Positions 1-8,642 of a stretch of 64,000 nt of DNA are shown here, piece by piece. Position 1 is the stretch's first letter. Every line of letters starts with the position of its first letter. The notes under the pieces were generated by a model. It worked only from the letters and a program-made list of their open reading frames with translations, was not told where the DNA came from and did no database searches. A program made the position numbers and the translations under genes. The DNA is from Burkholderia cenocepacia (GTDB taxonomy: Bacteria > Pseudomonadota > Gammaproteobacteria > Burkholderiales > Burkholderiaceae), in NCBI RefSeq assembly GCF_014211915.1, contig NZ_CP060039.1, positions 2,356,001 to 2,420,000 on the forward strand, read 5' to 3'.

Positions 1-1
1 G

Positions 2-721
2 GACCCCGCCGCATGGGGGCTCGAGATCGGCATCCGCTACAAGGGCGTCGATTATTTCGACAAGACCAGTAATCGCGGCGGCGGGGTGTTTACCGGATAT
101 TCGGTGCCGCCGTGCAGCAGGTACGACTTCGACCGCGGGCGTTGCCAGCGGACGAGCATCAGCATCGACTATCAGGTCGTCGTGCGCAAAAGAGGCAACT
201 GGGTCCAGCCGCCGAGCGATATCTATACGGTGTTCCAGTTCGACGGCGAGTTCGGGCTGAATGCGTTCGGCACGAGCTTCCAGTACCGTCTGAGCGGCCT
301 GCGCAACCTCAAGCCGACGCCGTGCTTCGTCGACGTGCTCGTGACGCCCGAACCGGGCATCGTCAATTTCGGGCAGGTGCAGGCGGTCGGCAACGGCTTC
401 CTGCCGGCGGTGCCGCGCAAGCGCTTTTCGCTGTCGCTGACCAAGAAGTGCAACGTCGCGGTGCGGGTGGACGGGTACTTCGAAACGAGCTATCCGGTTC
501 AAAACGGCTTGCTGGTTCCCGCGAAGGACAGCAATTTCGGTATCGGCATCGAGGACAGCCAGGGCAAGGCGATTCCGTTCAACGAACAGTTCAACCTCGC
601 GCAATTCCCGTCCAACGTCATGAACCAGAGCGTATTGATGGACGCGGTGCTGAAGTCGTTCGGGCCGCCGAAGATCGGCCGGTTCGACGCGACGGCGACG
701 ATCCGCTTGTTCATCTATTGA
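2..721 (+). CDS. Fimbrial adhesin / pilin-like protein, 3' part
   Basis: The reading frame is open back to the first bases of the window, so the true start lies upstream; the GTG at 86 is only the first in-frame start codon inside the window. The C-terminal ~130 residues look like a chaperone-usher fimbrial subunit. There is an INFGQV-type strand, paired cysteines, and a beta-rich C-terminus ending in alternating hydrophobics (FDATATIRLFIY), as in donor-strand-exchanged pilins and tip adhesins. By family knowledge it would be secreted and assembled by an outer-membrane usher encoded outside the window. The function call rests on overall pattern only, and the upstream receptor-binding part cannot be judged. 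Confidence 0.6.
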   Translation, partial: DPAAWGLEIGIRYKGVDYFDKTSNRGGGVFTGYSVPPCSRYDFDRGRCQRTSISIDYQVVVRKRGNWVQPPSDIYTVFQFDGEFGLNAFGTSFQYRLSGLRNLKPTPCFVDVLVTPEPGIVNFGQVQAVGNGFLPAVPRKRFSLSLTKKCNVAVRVDGYFETSYPVQNGLLVPAKDSNFGIGIEDSQGKAIPFNEQFNLAQFPSNVMNQSVLMDAVLKSFGPPKIGRFDATATIRLFIY

Positions 722-737
722 TATCGAGGGCGATGCC

Positions 738-763
738 CGGGCCACATCCATCCGCGTGGCCCG
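738..763 (+). terminator. Hairpin after the fimbrial gene, possible terminator
   Basis: An 8-bp perfect stem (CGGGCCAC / GTGGCCCG) with a 10-nt loop starts 17 nt after the fimbrial stop codon. It lacks a following T-run, so it may only protect the mRNA 3' end. Confidence 0.25.
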
Positions 764-897
764 CCATCCGGGGAACGGATGGCGCGGCGTGTTCGCGAAA
801 GCAGGATCGGCTTCCACCGGCACCGGCCTGACGCTCGCGACGCCGTGCGCGTGAATCCCGATACGGCGGCATCCGCGCAATTCGAGCCGCCAAAACG

Positions 898-924
898 AAA
901 AAAGCGCCGGCGTGCCGGCGCTTT
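898..924 (-). terminator. Rho-independent terminator of the small His-rich protein gene
   Basis: A 10-bp stem (AAAGCGCCGG / CCGGCGCTTT) with a 4-nt loop lies at 901-924. Read on the minus strand it is followed by a T-run (898-903) and more T-rich sequence. It lies 21 nt downstream of the stop codon of the minus-strand gene ending at 946. Confidence 0.8.
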
Positions 925-945
925 CCCGCGTCTGCCGCGCGATGC

Positions 946-1083
946 TCAACGCACCCAGTGGCACACCCGGTGATGGTGATGCTCGAAGTGACACACGCGG
1001 TGCGGATGCGCTTCGGCGATGGCCGGCACGAGCACGGCAGCGGCCACGGCGGCGGCGGTGAGGGTTTTCAGTAGCGTCTTCAT
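946..1083 (-). CDS. Small secreted histidine-rich protein (45 aa)
   Basis: A 45-residue frame starts with a clear signal peptide: MKTLLKT, then an Ala/Val-rich core ending around AIAEA. The mature part is only about 20 residues and is crowded with His (HPHR, HHHHR) plus two Cys and a Trp, which suggests metal or haem binding in the periplasm; that is inference. It reads ATG to TGA on the minus strand and a strong terminator follows directly. I do not recognise the family. It is too short for most ORF callers, but the signal peptide and terminator support it being real. Confidence 0.6.
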   Translation of the reverse strand: MKTLLKTLTAAAVAAAVLVPAIAEAHPHRVCHFEHHHHRVCHWVR

Positions 1084-1129
1084 GTCGAGGTCCTGTCGTT
1101 CAATGATGGATCAAGGGTGCGCAGCGGCA

Positions 1130-1357
1130 TCACCACTGCGGCCGGGGTTCGTCGCGGCGATCGTCGCGGCGGTCGTCACGCGGGCCGGCATGCCGGGCTT
1201 CCCAGTCGCGGCGCTCCCAGTAGCGATTTCCGTCCCAGTAACGATCGCCATGCCAGCCAATCGTGACTTCGGCCGGGCCAGGGTAGGCGACGCAGCCGGT
1301 GAGCATCACGCTCGACAGCGCGCCCGCCATGACGGCGGATAACACGATGGATTTCAT
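1130..1357 (-). CDS. Small lipoprotein with Arg/Asp-rich tail
   Basis: This 75-residue protein has an N-terminal signal sequence ending in the lipobox LTGC, so it should be lipid-modified and membrane anchored. The mature part contains aromatic-rich segments (DRYWDGNRYWERRDWE) and then a charged RDDRRDDRRDE repeat. The start at 1357 is preceded by a good ribosome binding site (AAGGGAG, about 5 nt spacer); the frame stays open further upstream but without signal-peptide logic. It looks like the small YXWR/DRY-type envelope lipoproteins common in Burkholderia. No function can be assigned. Confidence 0.65.
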   Translation of the reverse strand: MKSIVLSAVMAGALSSVMLTGCVAYPGPAEVTIGWHGDRYWDGNRYWERRDWEARHAGPRDDRRDDRRDEPRPQW

Positions 1358-1590
1358 GTTGTTCTCCCTTGGAAACGGCAAGTCGATCGTACGAGCCCCC
1401 GAAATTTCACGTGGTAAGAAGTTGCTACCGCCGATGACACGTGCAAGCCCGTCGTCAGCAGCGTGAAAGCCTGCGTCGGCGAAGTGAAGGCAGTGCGCGC
1501 GGCCCGGACGCGTACGCGTCCGCCCGGGCAACGATTCCGGCAATTGTTCAGACAAATCCCGACAACCGAAAGGGGCATCCTGTAATCAGA

Positions 1591-1619
1591 TTGAGAATGA
1601 TTTGCGTTTACGTTAGATT
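1591..1619 (+). promoter_or_regulatory. orbS promoter with overlapping Fur-type site
   Basis: A vegetative-type promoter reads TTGAGA (1591-1596), a 17-nt spacer and TAGATT (1614-1619). A Fur-like 7-1-7 element, TGAGAAT G ATTTGCG (1592-1606), overlaps the -35 and matches 10 of 14 positions of the TGATAAT-N-ATTATCA consensus. This fits the established model that OrbS is made only under iron limitation through Fur repression. The rest of 1358-1650 holds no gene I can support. Confidence 0.7.
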
Positions 1620-1650
1620 GCGCTATCTCGGAATTTGACGGAGCAGATCG

Positions 1651-2319
1651 ATGGCCATGGCGGAAGTGCTCGACCGACCGGCGGCGGCAGCGGCAAACCC
1701 GTTTCTCGGCAGTTATCCGGACCTGCCGCCGCGCGCCGCGCCGCGTGCGCGCCGGGCGTCCCAGCCCGCTGCGCAGGGCGCGCTGCTCGACGTGCTGATC
1801 TCGCATCGCGCGATGCTGGTCAACGTCGCGCGCGGCTTCGTCGGCTGCGCGAGCCGTGCGGAAGACGTCGTGCACGACGTGTTCGTGAAGCTCGTCGAAT
1901 TCCCGAACCAGGACGCGGTGCGCCAGCCGGTCGCGTACGTGACGCGGATGGTGCGCAATGCGTCGATCGACGCGTGCCGCCGGCAAAGCCTCGAAAACGT
2001 CTATCACACGGAAGAGGACGACGGCTTCGACGTGCCGTCGCCCGAGCCGACGCCGGAAGCCGCGCTGATGACGCGCGATACGCTGCGGCGCGTGTGGGCC
2101 GCGCTCGACGACCTGCCGGCGCGCAGCCGGGCGGCGTTCGAGATGGTGCGGCTGCGCGAGGAGACGCTGCAGACCGCGGCGCGCGCGCTGAACGTGTCGC
2201 AGACGCTCGTGCATTTCATGGTGCGCGACGCGGAGCGTCACTGCGCGGAATGCCTCGACGCGTGCCATCGCGGCGTCGCTTGCCCGGTGTTCCTGGGCGG
2301 CCGCGCGCGGCGGCGGTAA
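1651..2319 (+). CDS. orbS: ECF sigma factor OrbS, activator of the ornibactin genes
   Basis: This 222-residue protein has the two-domain ECF sigma layout. Region 2 is at about residues 45-85 ([12 protein letters not shown], then the core-binding and -10 helices around [16 protein letters not shown]). Region 4 is at about 150-200, with a helix-turn-helix ([19 protein letters not shown]). The start at 1651 has a CGGAG site 7 nt upstream; a second ATG two codons later is possible. It belongs to the PvdS-like iron-starvation sigma factors and should direct RNA polymerase to the three CGTC-type promoters in this locus. No anti-sigma gene lies next to it, so control appears to be transcriptional through the Fur site upstream. 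Confidence 0.93.
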   Translation: MAMAEVLDRPAAAAANPFLGSYPDLPPRAAPRARRASQPAAQGALLDVLISHRAMLVNVARGFVGCASRAEDVVHDVFVKLVEFPNQDAVRQPVAYVTRMVRNASIDACRRQSLENVYHTEEDDGFDVPSPEPTPEAALMTRDTLRRVWAALDDLPARSRAAFEMVRLREETLQTAARALNVSQTLVHFMVRDAERHCAECLDACHRGVACPVFLGGRARRR

Positions 2320-2341
2320 AAAAACGCGCCGGCCAACCGTC
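2317..2341 (+). promoter_or_regulatory. OrbS-dependent promoter of orbHGCDFB
   Basis: TAAAAA (2317-2322), a 15-nt spacer and CGTC (2338-2341). The architecture is identical to the promoters before orbE and orbI. The -35 overlaps the TAA stop codon of orbS, so the sigma factor gene is transcribed across the promoter it controls. Confidence 0.8.
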
Positions 2342-2404
2342 TATCAGACAGGAGCGGCCGAATTCGCCGCTTCGCCTCCTTCAACCGCCCAGCGATTTCC
2401 GATC

Positions 2405-2647
2405 ATGACGCAAGCTCCGACGCCTTCCGCCGACACCGACGATCTCGTCTATACGGTCGTCATCAACGACGAAGAACAGTATTCGATCTGGCCGACGTTC
2501 CGGCCCGTGCCGGCCGGCTGGCGCGAAGTCGGCGTGAGCGGCCCGAAGGCCGACTGTCTCGCGCACATCGAGACCGTCTGGACCGACATGCGCCCCGCGA
2601 GCCTGCGCCGCGCGATGGACGGCGAGCGCGCCACGCGCGCGTCGTGA
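2405..2647 (+). CDS. orbH: MbtH-like protein OrbH
   Basis: This 80-residue protein carries the MbtH signature ([10 protein letters not shown], then PAGW at about residues 21-40). MbtH proteins bind adenylation domains of non-ribosomal peptide synthetases and are often needed for their solubility or activity, so the likely partners are OrbI and OrbJ. It is the first gene after the OrbS-type promoter at 2317-2341 and is followed 45 nt later by orbG. Length and motif match the family closely. Confidence 0.93.
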   Translation: MTQAPTPSADTDDLVYTVVINDEEQYSIWPTFRPVPAGWREVGVSGPKADCLAHIETVWTDMRPASLRRAMDGERATRAS

Positions 2648-2692
2648 CCCGTTGCGCCGCGTGTGCGGCGCACCACCTGAAGAGGACGTTGC

Positions 2693-3700
2693 ATGACCCT
2701 GCTTTCGTTGCCGACGCTCGACGACCTGCGTATCGAGCCGGGGCTGCCCACCGTCGTGTCGCCGCGCGGCAGCGATGGAATGTCGATCGACGACGTCGCG
2801 CCGCTGGCGCGCGAGATCGCGGCCGACACGCTCGAACGGGCGGGCGGCGTGCTGTTCACGGGCTTTCACGTGCCGTCGATCGACGCGTTCCAGCAATTCG
2901 CGGCCTCGTTCGGCGATCCGCTGATCGGCTATGAATACGCGTCGACGCCGCGCAGCCAGGTCGAAGGCGCGGTCTACACGTCGACCGAATACCCGCCGCA
3001 CCGCGCGATTCCGCTGCACAACGAGCAGTCGTACACGCGCGAATGGCCGCTGCGGATCTGGTTCCACTGCGCGCTGGCCGCGCCGAAGGGCGGGGCGACG
3101 CCGATCGCGGACAGCCGTGCCGTGTATCGCGCGCTCGATCCCGCGCTCGTCGCGCGCTTCGAGAGGCGCGAGCTGCTGTACGTGCGCAATTTCGGGCAGG
3201 GGCTCGATCTGCCGTGGCAGCAGTCGTTCGGCACCGACGAGCCGGCCGAGGTCGAGCGGATGTGCGCGGCGCGCGGCATCGAATGTGCGTGGCGCACCGA
3301 CGACGACGGCGAGCTGCTGCTGCGCACGCGCGAACGCTGCCAGGCCGTCGCGCGTCATCCGCGCACCGGCGAGCGCGTGTGGTTCAACCAGGCAAACCTG
3401 TTTCACCTGTCGGCGCTCGACGACGACATGCAGGAAGCGCTCGTCGACGCGGTCGGGCTCGAGAACGTGCCGCGCAACGTGTATTACGGCGATGGCGAGC
3501 CGCTGGAGGCGGATGCGCTCGCGCAGATCCGCGGCGTGCTCGACCAGCAGCGCATCGTGTTCCCGTGGCGCACCGGCGACGTGCTGATGCTCGACAACAT
3601 GCTGACCGCGCATGCCCGCGACCCGTTCGAGGGGCCGCGCAAGGTCGTCGTCGCGATGGCGCAGAGTTACACGGTCCCGCGCGACCGAACGGAGGATTGA
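2693..3700 (+). CDS. orbG: TauD/SyrP-type Fe(II)/2-oxoglutarate dioxygenase OrbG
   Basis: This 335-residue protein is of the TauD/clavaminate-synthase superfamily. The metal-binding facial triad is visible as H109-x-E111 (LHNEQSY) and H307 (LTAHARDPF), with the 2-oxoglutarate-binding Arg at about R316 (EGPRK). HxE rather than HxD is typical of the SyrP subgroup that beta-hydroxylates aspartate. Ornibactin contains threo-beta-hydroxyaspartate, so the inferred job is hydroxylating the Asp residue while it is bound to the OrbI carrier protein. The ATG at 2693 follows a GAGGA site. The TGA stop overlaps the ATG of orbC by one base. Confidence 0.88.
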   Translation: MTLLSLPTLDDLRIEPGLPTVVSPRGSDGMSIDDVAPLAREIAADTLERAGGVLFTGFHVPSIDAFQQFAASFGDPLIGYEYASTPRSQVEGAVYTSTEYPPHRAIPLHNEQSYTREWPLRIWFHCALAAPKGGATPIADSRAVYRALDPALVARFERRELLYVRNFGQGLDLPWQQSFGTDEPAEVERMCAARGIECAWRTDDDGELLLRTRERCQAVARHPRTGERVWFNQANLFHLSALDDDMQEALVDAVGLENVPRNVYYGDGEPLEADALAQIRGVLDQQRIVFPWRTGDVLMLDNMLTAHARDPFEGPRKVVVAMAQSYTVPRDRTED

Positions 3701-4548
3701 TGACGCGTAGTACCGCCGCGCTTGCCGCGCGCGGGCTGTCGGTGGGATATCGCGACCATGTCGTGATCGACGGGCTGGACCTGTCGATCGCGGCCGGCCG
3801 CGTAACCGCGCTGTGCGGACCGAACGGCTGCGGCAAGAGCACGCTGCTGCGCACGCTGGCCGGCCTGCAGCCCGCGCGTGCCGGCCATGTCGAAGTGAAC
3901 GGCCAGCCGCTCGCGTCGTTTCGCCGTCGCGCGCTCGCGCGCGAGCTGACGATGCTCGCGCAGTTCAACCAGATTCCGTCGGGGCTCACCGTGCGCGAGC
4001 TCGTCGCGTACGGGCGCTATGCGTACGGCGGTTTCCTGCGCGGCCTGTCGCGCGCCGATCATGCGGCGATCGACGAGGCGCTCGACACGAGCGGCCTCGC
4101 GGGCGACGCGGAGCGCGACGTCGGCGCGCTGTCGGGCGGCGAACGCCAGCGCGCGTGGATCGCGATGGCGCTCGCGCAGCAGGCGCCGATCGTGCTGCTC
4201 GACGAACCGACGACCTATCTCGACATTCATCACCAGCTCGACATCCTCGATGCGCTGCGCGCGCTGAACCGCGCGCGCGGACTGACGATCGTGTGGGTGC
4301 TGCACGACCTGAACCAGGCGGCCGCGTACAGCGACGAGATCGTGCTGATGCGCGCGGGCCGTCTCGTCGCGCAAGGCACGCCCGACGCGATGCTCGACCC
4401 GGCGCGGTTGCGCGCGGCGTTCGGCGTCGAGATGCTGAAGCTCGCGCATCCGCAGACGGGCGCGCCGATGTGCGTACCGGCCTACGGGCCGTCGACCGAC
4501 GCCGCGCCGCAGGCGGCCGGCGTGTTCGATCGGGATCTCGCCGTATGA
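3700..4548 (+). CDS. orbC: Ferric-ornibactin ABC importer ATPase OrbC
   Basis: This 282-residue ABC ATPase is of the FecE/FhuC iron-siderophore import type. Walker A is GPNGCGKST (40-48), the signature LSGGE is at 144-148, Walker B LLDEP is at 166-170, and the switch His is H202 (VLHDLNQA). The start overlaps the orbG stop and the stop overlaps the orbD start (ATGA), so translation is coupled. It should power import of the ferric siderophore through OrbD after capture by OrbB. Confidence 0.93.
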   Translation: MTRSTAALAARGLSVGYRDHVVIDGLDLSIAAGRVTALCGPNGCGKSTLLRTLAGLQPARAGHVEVNGQPLASFRRRALARELTMLAQFNQIPSGLTVRELVAYGRYAYGGFLRGLSRADHAAIDEALDTSGLAGDAERDVGALSGGERQRAWIAMALAQQAPIVLLDEPTTYLDIHHQLDILDALRALNRARGLTIVWVLHDLNQAAAYSDEIVLMRAGRLVAQGTPDAMLDPARLRAAFGVEMLKLAHPQTGAPMCVPAYGPSTDAAPQAAGVFDRDLAV

Positions 4549-6635
4549 CGACGTTCGCGATGCGCAAGCGCCTCGCGGCGACGGGCAGAGGGGCGACCCG
4601 CGGGCGAGCCGGCGCGATCGCGTTCGGCCTCGTCGCGTTGATCGCGCTGCTCGCGGCGCTGCGGATCGCCCCCGATCTGCGCGTGTGGTGGGACGCGGCG
4701 CCCGGCAGCGATGCCGCGTCGCTCGCGCACGTGTTCCTGTTCGACCTGAATCTGCCGCGCGTGGCGGCCGCGCTCGTCGCGGGCGGCTGCCTCGGCATCG
4801 CCGGCGCGCTGTTCCAGTCGCTCACGCGCAATCCGCTCGCGTCGCCCGACCTGCTCGGCGTGACGGGCGGCGCCCAGCTCGGCCTGCTCGCGGCGATGCT
4901 GGTGCCGGCGCTGGCGGGCGTCGCGACGGTGCCGCTGCTGTTCGTGTGCGGGCTCGTCGCGGCCGCGTGCGCGATCGTCGCGGCGGGCGGCTGGCGTGCG
5001 ACGCCGTTGCGGCTCGTGCTCGCGGGCAGCGTATGCATGCTGCTGTTCGCCGCGCTGTCGACACTGGTGCTCGCGTTCTTCGAGCAGAACATCGCGGGCG
5101 CCGCGCTGTGGACCAACGGCAGCCTGTACCAGCCGGGCGCGACGGGCCTCGTGCTCGCCGCGCGCTGGCTCGTCGTGCCGCTCGCCGCGCTGCCGTTCGT
5201 GATCCGGCCGCTGAATCCGCTCACGCTCGGCGACGATGCGGCGGCCGCGGCCGGCGTGCGCGTCGATGCGACGCGGCTTGCCGCGACGATCGTCGCGGTC
5301 GCGTTCACGAGCGTGGCCGTCAGCATCGCGGGCCCGCTGTCGTACGTCGGCCTCGTCGCGCCGAACCTGCTGCGCCAGGTGCGCGGCGCGCGCGCGGCGC
5401 GGCTCGGCGTGCTGGTGCCGCTGTCGGCGCTTGCCGGTGGCGCGCTCGTGCTCGTCACCGACAGCGCGGTGCTCGCGTCGGGCCTCGACGCGACGCTGTC
5501 GACCGGCGTCGCGATCGCGCTGGTCGGCACGCCGCTGATGCTCGCGATGATCCGGCGCGGCGCCGCGTGGTCGGGCGTGCTGCATGCGGATGCCGAACGC
5601 GCGACGGGCGGCGGCTCGACGCGGCTCGTCGGCTGGCTCGAACGGCTCGGCTGGCCGTTGCGCACCGTGCTGTTCGTCATGGCGGGCGTGCTGGTGGTTT
5701 TCGTCGGCGTGTCCGCCGGCCCCGAGTGGCTGTCGCCGGCGCGCTGGTCGGCGGCGCTGTCCGGTCACGATCCGCTCGCGCGCATGCTGATCGACCTGCG
5801 CATGCCGCGCCTGCTGTGCGCGCTGCTCGCCGGCGCGTTGCTGGCGGTCAGCGGCGTCGCGATGCAGAGCGTCGTGCGCAATCCGCTCGCGGGCCCCGAA
5901 GTACTCGGCGTCACGCAGGGCGCGGGGCTCGTCACGCTGTTCGCGTTGTCGACGTGGCCGCTGATGGGTCATGTGACGCTTGCGGCGGCGGCGCTGATCG
6001 GAGGCGGGCTGTCGCTCGCGATCACGCTCGCGCTGAATCACCGGCATCGCTACGCGCCGCTCGCGGTCGCGCTGACCGGCATCGTGATCGGCGCGTTGTG
6101 GACCACGCTCGCGCAATGGCTGATCACGCAGGAAAGCGTGCAACCCGCGCGTTTCGTCGTGTGGCTCGTCGGCGGCACGTATGGCCGCAGCTGGGGCGAG
6201 GTATCAATGCTGCTGCCGTGGTGCGTGCTCGCGGTGCCGGTGTTCGCGTGGCTCGCGAAACCGCTCGACATGCTCGCGCTCGGCGACGACCAGGCGGCCG
6301 CGCTCGGCCTGCCGGTGGCCGCGCTGCGGCCGCTCGCGCTGACGATCGCGACGCTCGCCGCGTGCGCGGCCGTCGCGGCGGTCGGGCCGGTCGGCTTCAT
6401 CGGGCTGATGGCGCCGCACGTTGCGACGATGCTCGGCGCGCGCCGGCATCGCACGCGGCTGTGGCTCGCGGCGGCGTGCGGCGCGCTGATCCTCGGCGTC
6501 GCGGATCTCGCGGCGCGCACCGTCGTCGCGCCGCGCGAGGTGCCGGCCGGCGTGCTGACCGCGCTGATCGGCGCGCCGTACCTGCTCGGTCTGCTGATTC
6601 TCGAGGGGCGCCGCGCCCGGCGCGCGGGGCGATGA
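4545..6635 (+). CDS. orbD: Ferric-ornibactin permease OrbD (fused double FecCD)
   Basis: This 696-residue inner-membrane protein contains two tandem FecCD permease domains, each about 330 residues with the usual 9-10 membrane segments. It resembles FhuB rather than separate FecC and FecD. Each half repeats the landmarks: [15 protein letters not shown] / [15 protein letters not shown] near the start, and [17 protein letters not shown] / [29 protein letters not shown] segments mark the end of each half. The start overlaps orbC by 4 nt and the stop overlaps orbF by 4 nt. The fusion supplies the whole transmembrane pore as one chain. Confidence 0.93.
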   Translation: MTTFAMRKRLAATGRGATRGRAGAIAFGLVALIALLAALRIAPDLRVWWDAAPGSDAASLAHVFLFDLNLPRVAAALVAGGCLGIAGALFQSLTRNPLASPDLLGVTGGAQLGLLAAMLVPALAGVATVPLLFVCGLVAAACAIVAAGGWRATPLRLVLAGSVCMLLFAALSTLVLAFFEQNIAGAALWTNGSLYQPGATGLVLAARWLVVPLAALPFVIRPLNPLTLGDDAAAAAGVRVDATRLAATIVAVAFTSVAVSIAGPLSYVGLVAPNLLRQVRGARAARLGVLVPLSALAGGALVLVTDSAVLASGLDATLSTGVAIALVGTPLMLAMIRRGAAWSGVLHADAERATGGGSTRLVGWLERLGWPLRTVLFVMAGVLVVFVGVSAGPEWLSPARWSAALSGHDPLARMLIDLRMPRLLCALLAGALLAVSGVAMQSVVRNPLAGPEVLGVTQGAGLVTLFALSTWPLMGHVTLAAAALIGGGLSLAITLALNHRHRYAPLAVALTGIVIGALWTTLAQWLITQESVQPARFVVWLVGGTYGRSWGEVSMLLPWCVLAVPVFAWLAKPLDMLALGDDQAAALGLPVAALRPLALTIATLAACAAVAAVGPVGFIGLMAPHVATMLGARRHRTRLWLAAACGALILGVADLAARTVVAPREVPAGVLTALIGAPYLLGLLILEGRRARRAGR

Positions 6636-7432
6636 CGCCGGCGCTCGACGGCGCGCGCGCCACGCGCTTTTCGGCGTTCGCGCCGCAACCGTTCGCCGAG
6701 CACCTCGACGTCGTCTGGCTCGGCATGCCCGACGATGTGCACGCGCCGGGCCGCGTCGTCGTGCCCGTCAGCGCGTTGCCCGCCCACCGCGACGCCGTGC
6801 TCGGCGCGATGGTCGACCATTACGGCGGCGATCCGGCGCAGCATGCGCGCGCGCTGATGTCGCAATGGAGCAAATATTATTTCGGCCGCGCGGCGCCGGC
6901 CGGCGTCGTCGCCGCGCTGACGCTCGGCCGGCCGCTCGACATGACGCCCGAGCGCACGTTCGTCGCGCTCGACGACGGGATGCCGGCCGCGCTGTATTTC
7001 GCGAGCGATGCGCTCGGCGCGCCGTGCGACGATCCCGCGCCGCGCTATGCGGGGCTCATCGCGCATCTCGGCGCGGTGATCGACCTGCTCGCGGCGATGG
7101 GCCGCGTCACGCCGCGCGTGCTGTGGAGCAACGCGGGCAACCTGCTCGACTATCTGCTCGAGACGTATCGTTCGCTGCCGTGCGCGGCCGATCCCGTGGG
7201 GGACGCGAACTGGCTGTTCGGTTCGACCTGCGTGCGCGGCGAATCGAATCCGCTGCGCATGCCGGTGCGCGATGCCGTGCCGCGCTCGCCGCTGCTGCCG
7301 ACGCCGTTTCGCGCGCGCCGCGTGTGCTGCCTGCGCTACGAAATTCCTGGAGAAACGCAACTGTGTGGAAGCTGCCCCCTGCTACTGACGATGGACGACG
7401 CGGCGCTGGCCGAGCAGGACGCGATCCGGTGA
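6632..7432 (+). CDS. orbF: FhuF-like ferric siderophore reductase OrbF
   Basis: This 266-residue protein has the FhuF C-terminal cysteine pattern (C232, C233, C245, C248: VCCLRYE ... LCGSCPL), which in the family holds a [2Fe-2S] cluster. The body matches the IucA/IucC-FhuF-like fold, including the central [11 protein letters not shown] segment. The inferred role is cytoplasmic reduction of ferric ornibactin to release iron after import. It is coupled by 4-nt overlaps to orbD upstream and to orbB downstream (GTGA). Confidence 0.88.
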   Translation: MTPALDGARATRFSAFAPQPFAEHLDVVWLGMPDDVHAPGRVVVPVSALPAHRDAVLGAMVDHYGGDPAQHARALMSQWSKYYFGRAAPAGVVAALTLGRPLDMTPERTFVALDDGMPAALYFASDALGAPCDDPAPRYAGLIAHLGAVIDLLAAMGRVTPRVLWSNAGNLLDYLLETYRSLPCAADPVGDANWLFGSTCVRGESNPLRMPVRDAVPRSPLLPTPFRARRVCCLRYEIPGETQLCGSCPLLLTMDDAALAEQDAIR

Positions 7433-8454
7433 CGCACGCCGGCCGCCGGCACGCGCTCGGTGCACTCGCGGCAGCGCTTGGCGCCGCGTGCTGCGGCGCG
7501 TTTTCCGCATCGGCGGCGGCCGCCTCCGTGGCCGGGGGCGCGGGCGGTTCGCAACGCGCCGTGTCGCTGGCCGGCAATCCCGTCGTGTCGCAGGCCAGCG
7601 CGAAGATGCCCGTGCGGCCGCAGCGCGTGGTCGCGCTCGACTTCATGTTCGCGGAAAGCGTGATCGCGCTCGACCTCGTGCCGGTCGGGATGGCCGATAC
7701 GGCGTTCTACCCAGGCTGGCTCGGTTATCGGAGCGAGCAGCTCGCGCACGTGACCGACATCGGCTCGCGGCAGGAGCCAGGGCTCGAGGCGATCGCGGCG
7801 GTCAAGCCGGATCTCATCATCGGCGTCGGTTTCCGGCACGCGCCGATTTTCGACGCACTCGACCGGATCGCGCCGACGATCCTGTTCCAGTTCAGCCCGA
7901 ACGTGTCGGAAGACGGCGTGCCGGTCACGCAGCTCGACTGGATGCGGCAGATTTTCCGGACGATCGGCGCGGTGACGGGGCGCGACGCGCGCGCGCAGGC
8001 GGTCGAAGCACAACTCGACGCCGGCATCGCGCGCAACGCGACGCGGCTCGCGGCCGCGGGCCGCCACGGCGAGCGCGTCGCGCTGCTGCAGGATCTCGGC
8101 TTGCCCGATCGTTACTGGGCCTATACGGGCAACAGCACGTCGGCGGGCCTCGCGCGAGCGCTCGGGCTCGAGCCGTGGCCGAAGAAGCCGACGCGGGAAG
8201 GCACGCTGTACGTGACGTCGGCCGATCTGCTGCGGCAGCGCGACCTCGCCGTGCTGTTCGTGACCGCGTCTGGGATGGACGTGCCGTTGTCGGCGAAACT
8301 CGATTCGCCGGTGTGGCGCTTCGTGCCCGCACTGAAAGAACACCGGATCGCGCTGATCGAGCGCAACATCTGGGGGTTCGGCGGGCCGATGTCGGCGCTG
8401 AAGCTGGCCGACGTGATGACCGACACGATGTTGAAGCTGCCGGCCGTGCGTTGA
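7429..8454 (+). CDS. orbB: Periplasmic ferric-siderophore binding protein OrbB
   Basis: This 341-residue protein opens with an Arg-rich then Ala-rich export signal ([14 protein letters not shown]) and continues as a FhuD/FepB-type periplasmic binding protein. The family landmark [17 protein letters not shown] is followed by a [26 protein letters not shown] segment. The start is GTG, forming GTGA with the orbF stop; no better start lies downstream before the signal. The twin Arg may indicate Tat export, but the motif is not canonical. It should deliver ferric ornibactin from OrbA to OrbD/OrbC. A terminator follows at 8588. Confidence 0.88.
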   Translation: MTHAGRRHALGALAAALGAACCGAFSASAAAASVAGGAGGSQRAVSLAGNPVVSQASAKMPVRPQRVVALDFMFAESVIALDLVPVGMADTAFYPGWLGYRSEQLAHVTDIGSRQEPGLEAIAAVKPDLIIGVGFRHAPIFDALDRIAPTILFQFSPNVSEDGVPVTQLDWMRQIFRTIGAVTGRDARAQAVEAQLDAGIARNATRLAAAGRHGERVALLQDLGLPDRYWAYTGNSTSAGLARALGLEPWPKKPTREGTLYVTSADLLRQRDLAVLFVTASGMDVPLSAKLDSPVWRFVPALKEHRIALIERNIWGFGGPMSALKLADVMTDTMLKLPAVR

Positions 8455-8587
8455 GCGCGGCGTGCTTCGAGCAGCAGGTGATGCCGCGTTGACGGGCAGG
8501 GCGTCGTGACCGGCACGACGACGCGTGGCTTCCGCCTTTCATTTTCGCCACACGTCAGCTGCTGAATTCCCCGCTGAAAACGACGAT

Positions 8588-8626
8588 CGCCGACACACTG
8601 CCCATGCAGCGTGCCGGCGGTTTTTT
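8588..8626 (+). terminator. Rho-independent terminator after orbB
   Basis: A stem of 9 positions with one mismatch (CGCCGACAC / GTGCCGGCG) encloses a smaller CTGC/GCAG stem and is followed by GTTTTTT (8620-8626). It sits between the convergent orbB and orbE genes and ends the orbHGCDFB transcript. Confidence 0.75.
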
Positions 8627-8642
8627 ATCGACTGTCGTCAGG

